Positions 33,380-43,543 of a DNA stretch of 64,000 bases are shown one piece after another (position 1 is the first letter of the stretch; each line of letters begins with the position of its first letter). The position numbers and the translations under genes were made by a program. This DNA comes from Marinobacterium lacunae (GTDB lineage: Bacteria > Pseudomonadota > Gammaproteobacteria > Pseudomonadales > Balneatricaceae): positions 124,001 to 188,000 of the forward strand of contig NZ_JMQN01000013.1 in the NCBI RefSeq assembly GCF_000705555.1, read 5' to 3'. Under the pieces are notes generated by a model, which was given only the letters and a program-made list of their open reading frames with translations, had not been told where the DNA came from and did not search any database.

Positions 33380-35566
33380 TTAGGATTGATTCTTAAGCTT
33401 CTGCGCCCGCCGATGGGCATGCAGTAGCGGTTCGGTATAGCCATTGGGCTGCTCGCAGCCCTTGAAGATCAGGTCGCAAGCGGCCTGAAACGGGATGCTG
33501 TCGCTGAAGTTGGGTGCCATCGGCTCATAGGCCGGATCGCCGGCGTTCTGCTTATCCACCACCTCCGCCATCCGCCTGAGCGTCTCCATCACCTGATCAT
33601 CGGTACAGATACCGTGCTGCAGCCAGTTGGCCAGGTGCTGGCTGGAGATGCGCAGCGTGGCGCGATCCTCCATCAACCCGATATTGTGTATATCCGGCAC
33701 CTTGGAGCAGCCGATCCCCTGTCCGACCCAGCGCACCACGTAGCCGAGAATACCCTGGGCGTTATTATCGAGCTCAGCCTGGATCTTGGCCGGGGTAAGG
33801 TGGATATCGCCGAGCAGCGGCGGCGTCAGCAGCTGCTCCAGCGGCAACCGCTGGCGGCCGGCCAGTTCGCGCTGGCGGGCCTCTACATCCACCCGGTGAT
33901 AGTGTGTGGCATGCAGCGTCGCCGCGGTCGGCGAGGGCACCCAGGCACAGTTGGCACCGGCCTGGGGATGGTCCAGTTTGGCCGCCATCATCTTGTGCAT
34001 CTCATCCGGCATCGGCCACATCCCCTTGCCGATCTGGGCCACACCGCTCAAGCCACAGGCCAGACCGATCGATACGTTGCGCTCCTCGTAGGCCTTGATC
34101 CAGGGCTGCGCCTTGATCACCTCTTTCGGCAATACCGGACCTGCTTCCATGCAGGTGTGGATCTCGTCCCCGGTGCGGTCAAGGAAACCGGTGTTGATGA
34201 ACATCAGCCGCTCACGTACGGCACGGATCGATTCCATCAGGTTGGCCGAGGTGCGACGCTCCTCATCCATAACCCCTACCTTCAGCGTGTTACGTGCCAG
34301 CTCCAATGCATCTTCAACACGACTGAACAGTCGGTCGGTAAAGGCAACCTCCTGCGGTCCATGCATCTTCGGTTTGACGATGTAGATGCTGCCGCTACGA
34401 CTGTTGCGGTAGCGCCCCAGCCGCTTGAGGTCATGGATGGCGCACAGGCTGGTGACCATGGCATCGAGGAACCCTTCGGGCACCTCCCTGCCATCGCCAT
34501 CCAACACCGCGTCGGTGGTCATCAGGTGACCCACATTACGTACCAGCAGCAGACTGCGGCCATGCAAGATCAGGCTGCTGCCGCTGGGCGTGTTGTAGGT
34601 GCGATCGGCATGCAGCCGACGGGTGATCTCCTGGCCGCCCTTGACGAAACTGTCCTCCAGCGTGCCCTTCATCAGCCCCAGCCAGTTGCGGTAGAGATTG
34701 ACCTTGTCTTCGGCATCGACGGCGGCCACGGAGTCCTCGCAGTCGATGATGGTGCTCATCGCCGCTTCCATCAGTACATCGCGTACGCCCCCAGGCGACA
34801 GCTTGCCGATCGGATGGGTGGGGTCAATCTGCAACTCGATATGCAGACCGTGGTTGCGAAGTAAAACGCCGACTATCGCCCCTTCTTCCCGATAGCCGAC
34901 AAACTGGTCCGGATCCTTCAGGCCGGTTTCGCTGCCATCGTCCAGCGTCAGTACCAGCGCCGTGCCGGAGGCGCCGAATTGCAGGCGATACTCGGTGACC
35001 TGAGCGTGGCAGCCCCGTGCCAGCGGTGCCGCCTGGTCGAGAAATCCGGCGGCCCAGGCGATGACGGCCCGGCCACGCTGCGGATTGAACTGTGCCCCGG
35101 CTGTCGCCCCATCGCTGTCATCAATGGCATCGGTGCCGTAGAGCGCATCATACAGACTGCCCCAGCGCGCATTGGCCGCATTCAACGCAAAACGGGCGTT
35201 ACTGCAGGGCACCACCAATTGCGGACCGGCTATCCGGGCGATCTCCTCGTCCACGTTCCGGGTGTCGATGCTAAACGGCTCACCCTCGGGCAGCAGGTAG
35301 CCGATCTCGCGCAGGAACTGGCTGTAAGCCGCCACATCGAAAGGCTGGTGTTTATGCTGTCGGTGCCACGCATCCAGCTGTGCCTGCAGCTGATCACGTC
35401 TCTGCAGCAGCTCACGGTTGATAGGCCCAAGATCCCGCACAATGGTTTCAAACTCGCGCCAGAAGCGCTCTGGATCAATACCCGTCCCTGGCGCCGCTTC
35501 GGCCTCGATCAGCCGATACAGGGCAGCATCAATCTGCAGGCCGCCCACCTGGATTCGATTCGTCAT
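33380..35566 (-). CDS. glcB: Malate synthase G
   Basis: Condenses glyoxylate, the product of glycolate oxidase, with acetyl-CoA to give malate. The 728-residue length is that of the monomeric G isoform. Recognisable parts include [27 protein letters not shown] with nearby catalytic Arg, and the C-terminal region [15 protein letters not shown]. It lies between the TRAP transporter genes and glcG in one minus-strand operon, giving uptake, oxidation and assimilation of glycolate together. Confidence 0.96.
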   Translation of the reverse strand: MTNRIQVGGLQIDAALYRLIEAEAAPGTGIDPERFWREFETIVRDLGPINRELLQRRDQLQAQLDAWHRQHKHQPFDVAAYSQFLREIGYLLPEGEPFSIDTRNVDEEIARIAGPQLVVPCSNARFALNAANARWGSLYDALYGTDAIDDSDGATAGAQFNPQRGRAVIAWAAGFLDQAAPLARGCHAQVTEYRLQFGASGTALVLTLDDGSETGLKDPDQFVGYREEGAIVGVLLRNHGLHIELQIDPTHPIGKLSPGGVRDVLMEAAMSTIIDCEDSVAAVDAEDKVNLYRNWLGLMKGTLEDSFVKGGQEITRRLHADRTYNTPSGSSLILHGRSLLLVRNVGHLMTTDAVLDGDGREVPEGFLDAMVTSLCAIHDLKRLGRYRNSRSGSIYIVKPKMHGPQEVAFTDRLFSRVEDALELARNTLKVGVMDEERRTSANLMESIRAVRERLMFINTGFLDRTGDEIHTCMEAGPVLPKEVIKAQPWIKAYEERNVSIGLACGLSGVAQIGKGMWPMPDEMHKMMAAKLDHPQAGANCAWVPSPTAATLHATHYHRVDVEARQRELAGRQRLPLEQLLTPPLLGDIHLTPAKIQAELDNNAQGILGYVVRWVGQGIGCSKVPDIHNIGLMEDRATLRISSQHLANWLQHGICTDDQVMETLRRMAEVVDKQNAGDPAYEPMAPNFSDSIPFQAACDLIFKGCEQPNGYTEPLLHAHRRAQKLKNQS

Positions 35567-35645
35567 GACCGGATCTCGTGTGTTGGGTTGTTAGCGTGAA
35601 ACAGGCGGGGCGCGAACCCCGCCAAGCGGTATTACTTACCGTGCA

Positions 35646-37190
35646 TCAGCCGTACACCAGGCTCGGCAACCAGGTGATCAGCCCCGGGAACAGAATGCAA
35701 AGCATCAACCCCGTTGCCTGCAGTGCCAGGAACACCAGCGAGGAGCGGAAGATCGTGCCCATCGAGATCTCCGGCGGGCACACCCCACGGATGTAGAACA
35801 AAGCATAGCCGAACGGCGGGCTGAGGAAGGACATCTGCATGTTGACCAGGTAGAGCACACCGAACCAGAGCACCACGTCGTCACCCGACACCGGCGGCAA
35901 ACCGAACAGGCCGTCGAACTCCAGCGCCTGCACGATGGGGATGAAGATCGGTACCGCCAGCAGCAGGATGCCGACCCAGTCCAGGAACATGCCCAGGATC
36001 ACCAGCAGCACCATCAGCAGAAACAGGATGCCGTAGGCGGACAGACCGGTGCCGAGGATGGTTTCGGTGATAAACGCCTGACCGCCCTGAAGGATGTAGA
36101 AGCCGACGAACACCGAGGCACCGAACATGATCCACAGCACCATGGCCGAGGCCTTGGCGGTAGTGACCGATGCCTCTTTCAGCGCCTGAACCGAGAAGGA
36201 GCCGTGCTTCCACGCCACCAGTACGGCACCGAAGGAGCCGATACCCGCCGCCTCGACTGGCGTCGCAATACCACCGAACAGTAGCCCCAGCACCAGCATT
36301 ACCAGGATGATCGGTGCGATCAGGTCCTTCAGCAGTCCCAGCTTGGCACCGAAGGAGATACGCTCCTCAACCGGTACCGGCGGTCCCAGCTGAGGATTGA
36401 GCCAGGTACGCACCAGCACATAGGCGATATACATGCCGGAGAGCAGCAGGCCCGGTATCACAGAGCCGAGGTAAAGCTCGCCCACGGACTGCTGAGCCAC
36501 TACGGCGTAGAGGATCGCCAGGATCGACGGCGGAATCAGGATACCGAGCGTGCCCCCGGCCATGATCGAACCCAGCGCGATCTGATGATCGTAGTTACGC
36601 TTGAGCATCGCCGGCAGCGCGATGATCCCCATGGTCACCACAGCCGCGCCGATGACGCCAACCATCGCCGCGAGAATGGTGGAGGCGATGATGGTGGCGG
36701 TGGCCAGACCGCCACTGAGGCCGCCCATCCACTTGTACACCACGTTGAACATCTCCTCGATCAGACCTGCGCGCTCCAGCATCGAGGCCATGAAAATGAA
36801 CAGCGGGATCGCCGCCAGATCGGAGTTGGTCATCATCGGGAAGATACGGCCCGGGATGATGTTCAGCATCAGCGCGTCACCGACCAGGTAGATGAACATG
36901 ACGCCGAGACCGCCGGTGACGAAGGCCAGCGGCAGGCCCATCATCAGCGCCACCAGCAGGGAACCGAACATCAGGTAGGTCAGCGGGCCTATATCCACAT
37001 TGCCAAGGATACCGGCCAGGCGGAACAGGAAGTACTCATCACCGTAGGGGTCATAGAAGACGGTGTTGATGGTCTCAACCAGGACGATAAAACCTAATCC
37101 GATCGTCGCAACGATCATCAGCCAGGTGCCGAGCTTGCCGATCAGGTTGTTACCGCGGCGATCCGCGGTATGGATTGCTGTAGCGGTCAT
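35646..37190 (-). CDS. TRAP transporter large permease (DctM type)
   Basis: A 514-residue inner-membrane protein with about 12-14 helices, the transport subunit of a tripartite ATP-independent transporter driven by a sodium or proton gradient. Family segments: GLPLAFVTGGLGVMF, GSIMAGGTLGILIPPS and a C-terminal VNMQMSFLSPPFGYALFYIRG. Its start overlaps the stop of the small subunit by 4 nt. Its place directly upstream of glcB suggests glycolate or a related 2-hydroxy acid as substrate (inference). Confidence 0.92.
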   Translation of the reverse strand: MTATAIHTADRRGNNLIGKLGTWLMIVATIGLGFIVLVETINTVFYDPYGDEYFLFRLAGILGNVDIGPLTYLMFGSLLVALMMGLPLAFVTGGLGVMFIYLVGDALMLNIIPGRIFPMMTNSDLAAIPLFIFMASMLERAGLIEEMFNVVYKWMGGLSGGLATATIIASTILAAMVGVIGAAVVTMGIIALPAMLKRNYDHQIALGSIMAGGTLGILIPPSILAILYAVVAQQSVGELYLGSVIPGLLLSGMYIAYVLVRTWLNPQLGPPVPVEERISFGAKLGLLKDLIAPIILVMLVLGLLFGGIATPVEAAGIGSFGAVLVAWKHGSFSVQALKEASVTTAKASAMVLWIMFGASVFVGFYILQGGQAFITETILGTGLSAYGILFLLMVLLVILGMFLDWVGILLLAVPIFIPIVQALEFDGLFGLPPVSGDDVVLWFGVLYLVNMQMSFLSPPFGYALFYIRGVCPPEISMGTIFRSSLVFLALQATGLMLCILFPGLITWLPSLVYG

Positions 37191-37888
37191 TGCGCACCCT
37201 CCTCGCCCATGCGCACGAACAGCGCGATATCTTTAATCAGCTTCGAGATCCCGGCGAGCAGGATCAGTATCGATCCCAGCAGCATCATCCCTTTTACCGG
37301 CCAGTACTGAATGCCCCAGGTTTCCACCGTGGTTTCATGCATGCCGTAAGCGTCCTGAAAAAAGGTCCAGGAGGTGCCGGCCAGCGCCAGGGTGAAGATG
37401 AAGAAGAACATGGAGGTGAAGATGTCCATCCCCACCCGACCACGCTCGGGCAACAGGTTGTACATCACATCCACCCGCACATGGCCGCCATGCAGCAGGG
37501 TATGGGCACCGGCCAGCAGATACTGCATGCCCAGCAGCAGGTAGCTCGCTTCATGCACCCAGATGGTGGGCATGTTGAAGAAGTAGCGCATGATCACTTC
37601 ATAGAAGTAGAAGCAGACCGCATTGATGGTCCACAGCGCGACGAACACACCGGATTTATCGCTGATCCAGTCAATTGAGCGAGTAAACGCGTTGCCCCGG
37701 AAATGGAGGTGGATGAGTGGATCTTCATCCGCCTGTACTTCACCCATGATCGGGTGTGACTCGGCCACTTGTCCCTGACGCTTCTCCGAGCGCTTGCTCA
37801 GCGCCATCAGAATCAGCGGCATTACCGCCAACCAGCCCCAGTAGAGCCAGTGCGGCATGACAAAGCCAAAGCCTTCGAGATCTGACAT
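37187..37888 (-). CDS. TRAP transporter small permease (DctQ type)
   Basis: A 233-residue inner-membrane protein with about five to six helices. The DctQ core shows WVHEASYLLLGMQYLLAGAHTLLHGGHVRVDV. It has an extra N-terminal helix (HWLYWGWLAVMPLILMA) before the usual four-helix core, as in the larger TRAP subfamilies. It overlaps the large permease gene by 4 nt and follows the binding-protein gene by 77 nt. Confidence 0.9.
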   Translation of the reverse strand: MSDLEGFGFVMPHWLYWGWLAVMPLILMALSKRSEKRQGQVAESHPIMGEVQADEDPLIHLHFRGNAFTRSIDWISDKSGVFVALWTINAVCFYFYEVIMRYFFNMPTIWVHEASYLLLGMQYLLAGAHTLLHGGHVRVDVMYNLLPERGRVGMDIFTSMFFFIFTLALAGTSWTFFQDAYGMHETTVETWGIQYWPVKGMMLLGSILILLAGISKLIKDIALFVRMGEEGAQ

Positions 37889-37965
37889 GATCAGCTACCT
37901 CATGACTACACAGAAAGATCAGAGGGGGAGCGGGAACTCCCCCATGGATTAGGACAGGGGACGGA

Positions 37966-39090
37966 TCACTCCATGCCCTTGATATCCTCCTCGGTGATGT
38001 AGCCAACCGTATCGTTCATCATGTACTTGAGCTGCAGGTCGAAGATGGCGCGAGCATCCTCATCCTTGTTGGCCCACTTGTACCAGACCGGGATCGCGGC
38101 CTTACGGAAGCGCATCAGATCGTCCTGACTCAGTCGGGAAACCGTGTCACCCTCGGCCTTGAACTTTTCCATCGCTTCTATGTTGCGCTTCTGGATCGTC
38201 AGGTAGTGGCGCTGGGAGTAGTTCTGCACCTGCTCCTCGACGATCTTCTGAAGCTTCGGATCGAGTTTGTTCCAGGTGCGCAGGTTGACGGTCAGGTCCA
38301 TCAGGTCAACCGGCTGGTAGATCGACATCACCCCCGGCGGGCCAAACAGGATGTAGTCGGTCACCTGGGAGAAACCAAGCTCGTAGTTCACCGCCGGGCC
38401 TACGTAGTCCGCCGCATCGATGGTGCCCTTCTCCAGCGCCGGGAAGATATCGGAGCCGGGCAGACTGACGGTGGACACACCGAACTGCTGGAACACCTCG
38501 GCGACCATGCCGCCGGGAAGACGGACCTTCATCCCCTTCAGATCATCCAGGCTGTTCACCGGCTTCTTGGAGTGGATGATGTTGGCGTCATGCTGGATCG
38601 GGCCGACATAGAACAGACCGTACTTCTTGTAGATCTCGCGGGTTTTTTCCAGCATCCCCATGGAGTAGAACATGGTGTCCCACTGATGTGGCTGGTCGGG
38701 GCCTGCCGGATAGGAGGAGAGAAATACCGATGCCGGAATCTTGCCGGACCAGTACAGCGTAAACGGGTTCATCCCCTGCAGCACGCCGTTACGCACGGCA
38801 TCGAACAGCGCGTTGTTATCGGCGGCGACTGACTTGGCCGGGAAGGGTTTGAAGATCAACTCGCCGTTGGTCTTCTCCTCCATCTCGTTGCACCACTCCT
38901 CAAACAGGCTGTAGCCCACTGTTCCGGCATCCCAGACCGACTGGATTTTCCAGGTCGTGGCCGCCAGTGCAGGTGTTGCCACCATTGAGGTTCCGGCTGC
39001 AACCGCACCTGCAAGCGCAACGGATTTCAGGAAACCGCGCCTTGAGTCGGCCACCCGCTTGTCGGTGATCGGGTCAGGGTTTTTCTTCAT
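37966..39090 (-). CDS. TRAP transporter periplasmic substrate-binding protein (DctP type)
   Basis: A 374-residue periplasmic binding protein with a twin-arginine-type signal (DSRRGFLKSVALAGAVAAG, cleaved near ALA-ATT). DctP features include VRNGVLQGM, DLKGMKVRLPGGMVAEVF and the substrate-carboxylate Arg in KVRLPGG. The length and motifs resemble the 2-oxo-acid/lactate-type TRAP binding proteins. GGAG precedes the ATG. It is the first gene of the eight-gene minus-strand operon. The ligand is probably glycolate or a related hydroxy acid. Confidence 0.9.
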   Translation of the reverse strand: MKKNPDPITDKRVADSRRGFLKSVALAGAVAAGTSMVATPALAATTWKIQSVWDAGTVGYSLFEEWCNEMEEKTNGELIFKPFPAKSVAADNNALFDAVRNGVLQGMNPFTLYWSGKIPASVFLSSYPAGPDQPHQWDTMFYSMGMLEKTREIYKKYGLFYVGPIQHDANIIHSKKPVNSLDDLKGMKVRLPGGMVAEVFQQFGVSTVSLPGSDIFPALEKGTIDAADYVGPAVNYELGFSQVTDYILFGPPGVMSIYQPVDLMDLTVNLRTWNKLDPKLQKIVEEQVQNYSQRHYLTIQKRNIEAMEKFKAEGDTVSRLSQDDLMRFRKAAIPVWYKWANKDEDARAIFDLQLKYMMNDTVGYITEEDIKGME

Positions 39091-39237
39091 CTGGGTTCTC
39101 CAAGGTTCTTATTGTTAGATCAAAATCGGGAACGTCTTGCGATGAGTTCACCCCCCGGACGCGGCGCGAACTGCCGCACCCGGCCGAGTGCGCTGGAAGA
39201 TTTGACGATAGCGGGATATTCGTCCAGAAAATTACGC

Positions 39238-39252
39238 ACTGGTCGGACCAGT
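39238..39252. promoter_or_regulatory. Putative GntR/FadR-type operator 1
   Basis: ACTGGT-CGG-ACCAGT, a perfect inverted repeat with a 3-nt centre, the geometry bound by FadR-subfamily regulators. It lies between the TRAP/glc operon and the divergent GntR gene, 147 nt before the dctP-type start. Confidence 0.75.
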
Positions 39253-39346
39253 TTTTTGTCGCTCTCTGTGGACGCTATGACCAGAATGGCCGATATTTAT
39301 TCAGACACGGCTAATATGCGGCCGAGAATGACTCAGAATAAGAACA

Positions 39347-39361
39347 ACTGGTCCAACCAGT
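39347..39361. promoter_or_regulatory. Putative GntR/FadR-type operator 2
   Basis: ACTGGT-CCA-ACCAGT, the same arms as operator 1 with a different centre, 109 nt away centre to centre. It ends 7 nt before the chosen ATG of the regulator gene, so binding should repress the regulator itself. Confidence 0.75.
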
Positions 39362-39368
39362 GGAAAAC

Positions 39369-40121
39369 ATGACAAATAAACAAGCGAACTCCACCTCCCA
39401 ATCGATCGCGGCTCATCTCGAGCAGATGATTCTCGATGGCAGTCTGGCGCCCGAAAGCAAGATCCCGTCCGAACGCCAACTGTCCAGTCGCCTCGGCGTA
39501 TCCCGCGCTATCGTGCGTGAAGCCCTGCATGAGCTGCACGGGCGCGGCATGATCGAAACCCGTCACGGCAAAGGCTCGTTCGTATCCTGCGTGGTACCTC
39601 AGGTAGACGAAAGCACGCCGCTGATGCAGCTCTATATCGGCCACAGCCGCACGCTGTACGACCTGTTCGAGGTCCGCGAACAGCTGGAAGGACAGGCCGC
39701 CGCGCTGGCCGCCGAGCGCGCCACTGAGCAGGACCAGTACCGGATCCGCAAGGCGTTCGAGACCATGGAGGCGGCCGACCCGCTGACCAACGCCGAGCTG
39801 GACCACGCCTTTCACCGCAGTATCGTAGAGGCCTCTCACAACCCGGTGTTGCTGCATGTTCTCAACAGTTTGAAAAGCCTGATGCTGGACTCGGTACAGG
39901 CCGCGGTGATGAACCTGGCCCACCGCAAGGCATTCAAGCAACAGATCGACCGCCACCACCGCCAGATCTACCACGCCGTAATCAGCCGCCAGGCGCGTTG
40001 GGCGCGCAAGGCGGCCATGGCACATGTGCGTCATGTCAGCGAATCGCTCCGGCAGATTGAGGAGCAGGAGAAGCATCTGATCAGGGCAGCCCTGGATCAG
40101 CGCGAAGTCGAAAGTGCCTGA
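39369..40121 (+). CDS. glcC: GntR/FadR-family transcriptional regulator (GlcC-like)
   Basis: A 250-residue regulator. The N-terminal winged helix shows KIPSERQLSSRLGVSRAIVREALHELHGRGMIETRHGKGSFV; the C-terminal FCD ligand-binding domain begins LYDLFEVREQLEG and carries the metal-ligand His pattern (LDHAFHRSIVEASHNPVL). I chose the ATG at 39369 with GGAA before it, because the upstream GTG at 39360 lies inside the operator. It is divergent from the TRAP/glc operon, and two matching operators lie between them, so it should control that operon and itself, probably in response to glycolate or glyoxylate. Confidence 0.88.
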   Translation: MTNKQANSTSQSIAAHLEQMILDGSLAPESKIPSERQLSSRLGVSRAIVREALHELHGRGMIETRHGKGSFVSCVVPQVDESTPLMQLYIGHSRTLYDLFEVREQLEGQAAALAAERATEQDQYRIRKAFETMEAADPLTNAELDHAFHRSIVEASHNPVLLHVLNSLKSLMLDSVQAAVMNLAHRKAFKQQIDRHHRQIYHAVISRQARWARKAAMAHVRHVSESLRQIEEQEKHLIRAALDQREVESA

Positions 40122-40124
40122 GCG

Positions 40125-40877
40125 CTAGTCTCGGCCAGAATCGCCCAGCAACACCCGATCGACAAATGCCGTCATCAGGCGGTTCGAATCCGGGGTTTCC
40201 ACCGCATTGTCCAGAACCGTCTGCAGATGATCATCGCCATCGGTGTAGTGGGCTTTGTAGTAGGTCAGGCGTTCCACCAGAATTCGTTTGTCCACCTCGG
40301 GGTGAAACTGGAACGCCCAGAAGCGGCGCCCCCGGACGCGGAAGGCGTGTATGCACTGATCGGTGAAAGCCAGTACCTGACAGGACTCGGGCAATCGATC
40401 CGTGTACTGGCGGTGTACCGATACCGCCATGAACGGGTCGGGTATGTCGGCAAACAGCGGATCATCCGCGGCTTCAGAGGTCAGCGAGATCGGCAGAGTC
40501 CCCATTTCGAACCCCTCATCCCGATGCAGGATAGCGCCACCGAGCGCCAGCACCGCCAGTTGAAAGCCGAAACAGGAGGCAAAAACCGGAAGGTCACGCT
40601 CAAGACACTGGGCGATCAGCCGCTGGGCATCATGCACAAAGGGGTAGCGCTCGGGCTCAAGTACATTGGCCTCACTTGCCCCACCGACCAGCAGCGCGTC
40701 ATAGCCCTCAGCCGCCGTTGCGGTGAAACTTGGCGTATCGAACACGTTCAGAATCTCGATCTGCTCCGGCTTAACCTGACAGTAGTTGGCAAAGCTTTGG
40801 TGCTCTTCATGGCGTACCTGATCGCCATCGCGGATCTGCAGCAGCAACAGCCTGAGCGTTGCGCGTATCGTTGCCAT
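40125..40877 (-). CDS. Class I glutamine amidotransferase-like protein
   Basis: A 250-residue protein with the class I amidotransferase fold. The catalytic Cys lies in FASCFGFQLA and the His-Glu pair in FQFHPEVDK, so it should be an active amide hydrolase of the GMP-synthase-like stand-alone type. No partner synthase is adjacent, and the glutamyl substrate is unknown. Convergent with the GntR gene (3 nt apart) and transcribed alone. Gamma-glutamyl hydrolysis in polyamine catabolism is one option, given the polyamine transporter nearby, but nothing in the sequence proves it. Confidence 0.8.
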   Translation of the reverse strand: MATIRATLRLLLLQIRDGDQVRHEEHQSFANYCQVKPEQIEILNVFDTPSFTATAAEGYDALLVGGASEANVLEPERYPFVHDAQRLIAQCLERDLPVFASCFGFQLAVLALGGAILHRDEGFEMGTLPISLTSEAADDPLFADIPDPFMAVSVHRQYTDRLPESCQVLAFTDQCIHAFRVRGRRFWAFQFHPEVDKRILVERLTYYKAHYTDGDDHLQTVLDNAVETPDSNRLMTAFVDRVLLGDSGRD

Positions 40878-41042
40878 CGGTCATCTTCCCCCTTCAGCTA
40901 CGCCCACCACTGACGCATGATCTTTAAAACTAGCGCCTCAGGCCTGATCAGGACAACTCAGAAACCTGCGCTTGCTCATACAAAGTTTATATCGGTCACG
41001 TATGCTTGAAGGCAGGTATCCCATTCAGGAAGCGATAAGACC

Positions 41043-41804
41043 GTGAACTACCCTATTCTGAACGTTGGTGCGAATACCCTGGGCCGCGATTTCGTCGTTG
41101 GCGATATTCATGGCTGGCTCGGGCCACTCGAAGCCGAACTGGAAGCGGTCTGCTTCGACCGCGCCGTGGACCGCCTGTTTTCGGTGGGCGATATCATCAA
41201 CCGCGGGCCCGACTCCGAGGCCTGCCTGATGCTGACGCAGGAGCCCTGGTTTTTTGCCGTGCGCGGCAACCACGAGCAGATACTGTTCAACTGGCTAGAA
41301 GACCCTGAGAGCATCAACACCGGCGACTGGATGAAGTATGGCGGCAAGGCCTGGCTTGGCGAGGGGCCGGAGCACTACTTCTGGCGCCACCCCGAGGTGC
41401 GCGCCTACGCCGAAAAACTGTCTAGAGAGATGCCTTGGGCGATCGAGCTTGCCCTGCCGGATGGGCGTACTCTCGGCATCAGTCACAGCACGGTGCCGGT
41501 CAATGATTGGCTGGACCTGAAACTGCGTCTGGCCTCGGACAAGGCCCTCCGGGAGGAGCTGATCTGGGCACGCCCGGTGAATGATTCGGCATTCACGCAT
41601 TGGGTCGACGGCGTCGATCTGACCGTACACGGGCATGTGATCCTGCCCTGTGTGCAAAAGCGTGGCAATGGCATCTACATCGATACGGGGGCGGCGCTGT
41701 TCGGCGCGCGGATGGGGGAACGCAGTGATATTCCCCACCCGCGCATCACCGCGATCGAAGTGCACGAACTGTTCGAAATACCGGACGACTACATCGTGCC
41801 ATAA
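41043..41804 (+). CDS. Calcineurin-like metallophosphatase (PrpA/PrpB-like)
   Basis: A 253-residue two-metal phosphoesterase of the lambda-phosphatase/PrpA type. The motif set is complete: VVGDIHGWLG, VGDIINRGPDS, RGNHEQIL, and C-terminal HGHVILP. Members remove phosphate from Ser/Thr/Tyr proteins or small molecules in the cytoplasm. The start is GTG at 41043 with AGGAAG 9 nt before. It is a single gene, convergent with the ABC transporter operon. Confidence 0.87.
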   Translation: MNYPILNVGANTLGRDFVVGDIHGWLGPLEAELEAVCFDRAVDRLFSVGDIINRGPDSEACLMLTQEPWFFAVRGNHEQILFNWLEDPESINTGDWMKYGGKAWLGEGPEHYFWRHPEVRAYAEKLSREMPWAIELALPDGRTLGISHSTVPVNDWLDLKLRLASDKALREELIWARPVNDSAFTHWVDGVDLTVHGHVILPCVQKRGNGIYIDTGAALFGARMGERSDIPHPRITAIEVHELFEIPDDYIVP

Positions 41805-41822
41805 GTCGTCCGTCGCTGAAGC

Positions 41823-42647
41823 TCAGCCCTGGTTTTGCTCGCTCTGGGCGCGCTTCTCCTGTCGATAGAGCAGCACACCGGCAATCGCCACTGCAAGGCT
41901 CACCAGCAAGACGATGATCGTCGCCAGCGCATTGATCTCGGGACTGACCCCCAGCCGCACACTCGAATAGACCACCATCGGCAGTGTGGTCGCGCCCGGT
42001 CCAGAGACGAAGCTGGCCACCACCAGATCATCCAGTGACAGCGTAAAGGCCAACAGCCAGCCGGCCATCAGTGCCGGCGCGATCAGCGGCAGGGTAATGG
42101 TAAAGAACACCTTCAGCGGGCGGGCACCCAGATCCAGCGCCGCCTCCTCAAGCGATCGGTCCATATGGGCCAGACGGCTCTGCACGATGACCGTGACATA
42201 GGCCATGGCAAAGGTGGTGTGAGCCAGGGTGATGGTGAGCTGACCGCGGCCATCGGGCCAGCCGATGCTGTCCTGCATCGCCACAAACAGCAGCAACAGC
42301 GACAGGCCGATGATCACCTCCGGCATCACCAGCGGCGCCGTCACCATCACCTGCAGTGTGGCCCGACCGCGAAAGCGACGAAAGCGCACCAGCGCCAGTG
42401 CTGCCAATGTACCGAGCACCACCGCGAGACTTGCGGTCATGGAGGCGACTTTGACGCTGAGCCACGCGGCATCGAGCAGCTGCTGGTTGTGCAGCAGTTC
42501 GCCATACCACTTGGTACTGAACCCGGCCCAAACGGTCACCAGACGGCTTTCATTGAACGAGTAAACGATCAGGCTGAGGATCGGGCCATAGAGGAAGGCA
42601 TACCCAAACATCAAAGCGGTCATCAATACGGGGAAACGGCGTTTCAT
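41823..42647 (-). CDS. potI: Polyamine ABC transporter permease (PotI type)
   Basis: A 274-residue inner-membrane permease with six helices. The ABC permease loop is EEAALDLGARPLKVFFTITLPLIAPAL. It pairs with PotH to form the channel. It overlaps the preceding permease gene by 4 nt and is the last gene of the operon potF-potG-potH-potI. There is no clear terminator before the convergent metallophosphatase. Confidence 0.9.
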   Translation of the reverse strand: MKRRFPVLMTALMFGYAFLYGPILSLIVYSFNESRLVTVWAGFSTKWYGELLHNQQLLDAAWLSVKVASMTASLAVVLGTLAALALVRFRRFRGRATLQVMVTAPLVMPEVIIGLSLLLLFVAMQDSIGWPDGRGQLTITLAHTTFAMAYVTVIVQSRLAHMDRSLEEAALDLGARPLKVFFTITLPLIAPALMAGWLLAFTLSLDDLVVASFVSGPGATTLPMVVYSSVRLGVSPEINALATIIVLLVSLAVAIAGVLLYRQEKRAQSEQNQG

Positions 42648-43543
42648 GCGGCATCCTCCTCTGACCGTTGCTCAAAGTGACGCAGGGCGACAAACGGGAT
42701 AATCAGCACCACCAGCAACACCGCTGCCAACGACGAAGCTAGCGGCCAGTCCTTGTTGCTAAAGAACTCGGTCCACATCAACTTGCCGATCATCAGCGTA
42801 CTCGGCCCACCCAGCAGATCCGGAATCACGAACTCGCCCATCACCGGTATGAACACCAGCATGCCGCCGGCGATCACGCCCGGCAGCGACAGTGGCAGAG
42901 TAATGGTCAGGAACTGCTTCCAAGGCCGGCATCCCAGATCCGCCGCTGCCTCAAGCAGGGTCAGATCCAGACGCACCAGCGTGGCATAGAGCGGCAGCAC
43001 CACAAATGGCAGGTAGCTGTAGACGATGCCGATATAAACCGCCAACGGCGTGTGCAGAATCTCCAGCGGTTGATCGATCAGACCTGTCCACAACAGAAAG
43101 TTATTCAGCAAGCCATTGCCCTTGAGGATGCCGATCCAGGCATATACGCGGATCAGGAACGACGTCCAGAACGGCAAAATAATCAGCATCAGCAGCGGCA
43201 GCCGCCAGTGGCTGGGGGCACGCGCGATGGCATAGGCCATGGGATAACCGAGCAACAGGCAGAACAGGGTCGAGATCGCCGAGATCTTAAGCGAGCCGAA
43301 CAGGGCACCACGGTACAGCGGATCCTCCCACAGCAGCAGGTAATTGCCGAAGTTGAGCGAGATCGACACCAACCCATCCTCAACCTCGCGGATCAGATCC
43401 AGGTAGGGCGGTTGCGCCAGCACCGGCTCCGACAGGCTGATCTTGAGCACGAACAGAAACGGCAGCAGAAAAAACAGCCCCAGCCAAAACCAGGGCACGC
43501 CGATGATCAGGCCACGTCCACGCGGCAGTGGCACCCGCTTCAT
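42644..43543 (-). CDS. potH: Polyamine ABC transporter permease (PotH type)
   Basis: A 299-residue inner-membrane permease, six helices. The loop that contacts the ATPase is LEAAADLGCRPWKQFLTITLPLSLPG. It overlaps potG by 4 nt at its start and potI by 4 nt at its end, so the three genes are translated together. Confidence 0.92.
   Translation of the reverse strand: MKRVPLPRGRGLIIGVPWFWLGLFFLLPFLFVLKISLSEPVLAQPPYLDLIREVEDGLVSISLNFGNYLLLWEDPLYRGALFGSLKISAISTLFCLLLGYPMAYAIARAPSHWRLPLLMLIILPFWTSFLIRVYAWIGILKGNGLLNNFLLWTGLIDQPLEILHTPLAVYIGIVYSYLPFVVLPLYATLVRLDLTLLEAAADLGCRPWKQFLTITLPLSLPGVIAGGMLVFIPVMGEFVIPDLLGGPSTLMIGKLMWTEFFSNKDWPLASSLAAVLLVVLIIPFVALRHFEQRSEEDAA

Noticed and set aside
33614-34864. 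Plus-strand open frame of about 416 codons inside malate synthase G
   Set aside because: Antisense to a full-length, well-recognised glcB; no recognisable protein features.
39360-39368. GTG at 39360 as start of the GntR-type regulator
   Set aside because: It lies inside operator 2 and lacks a ribosome site; the ATG at 39369 has GGAA at a suitable distance.
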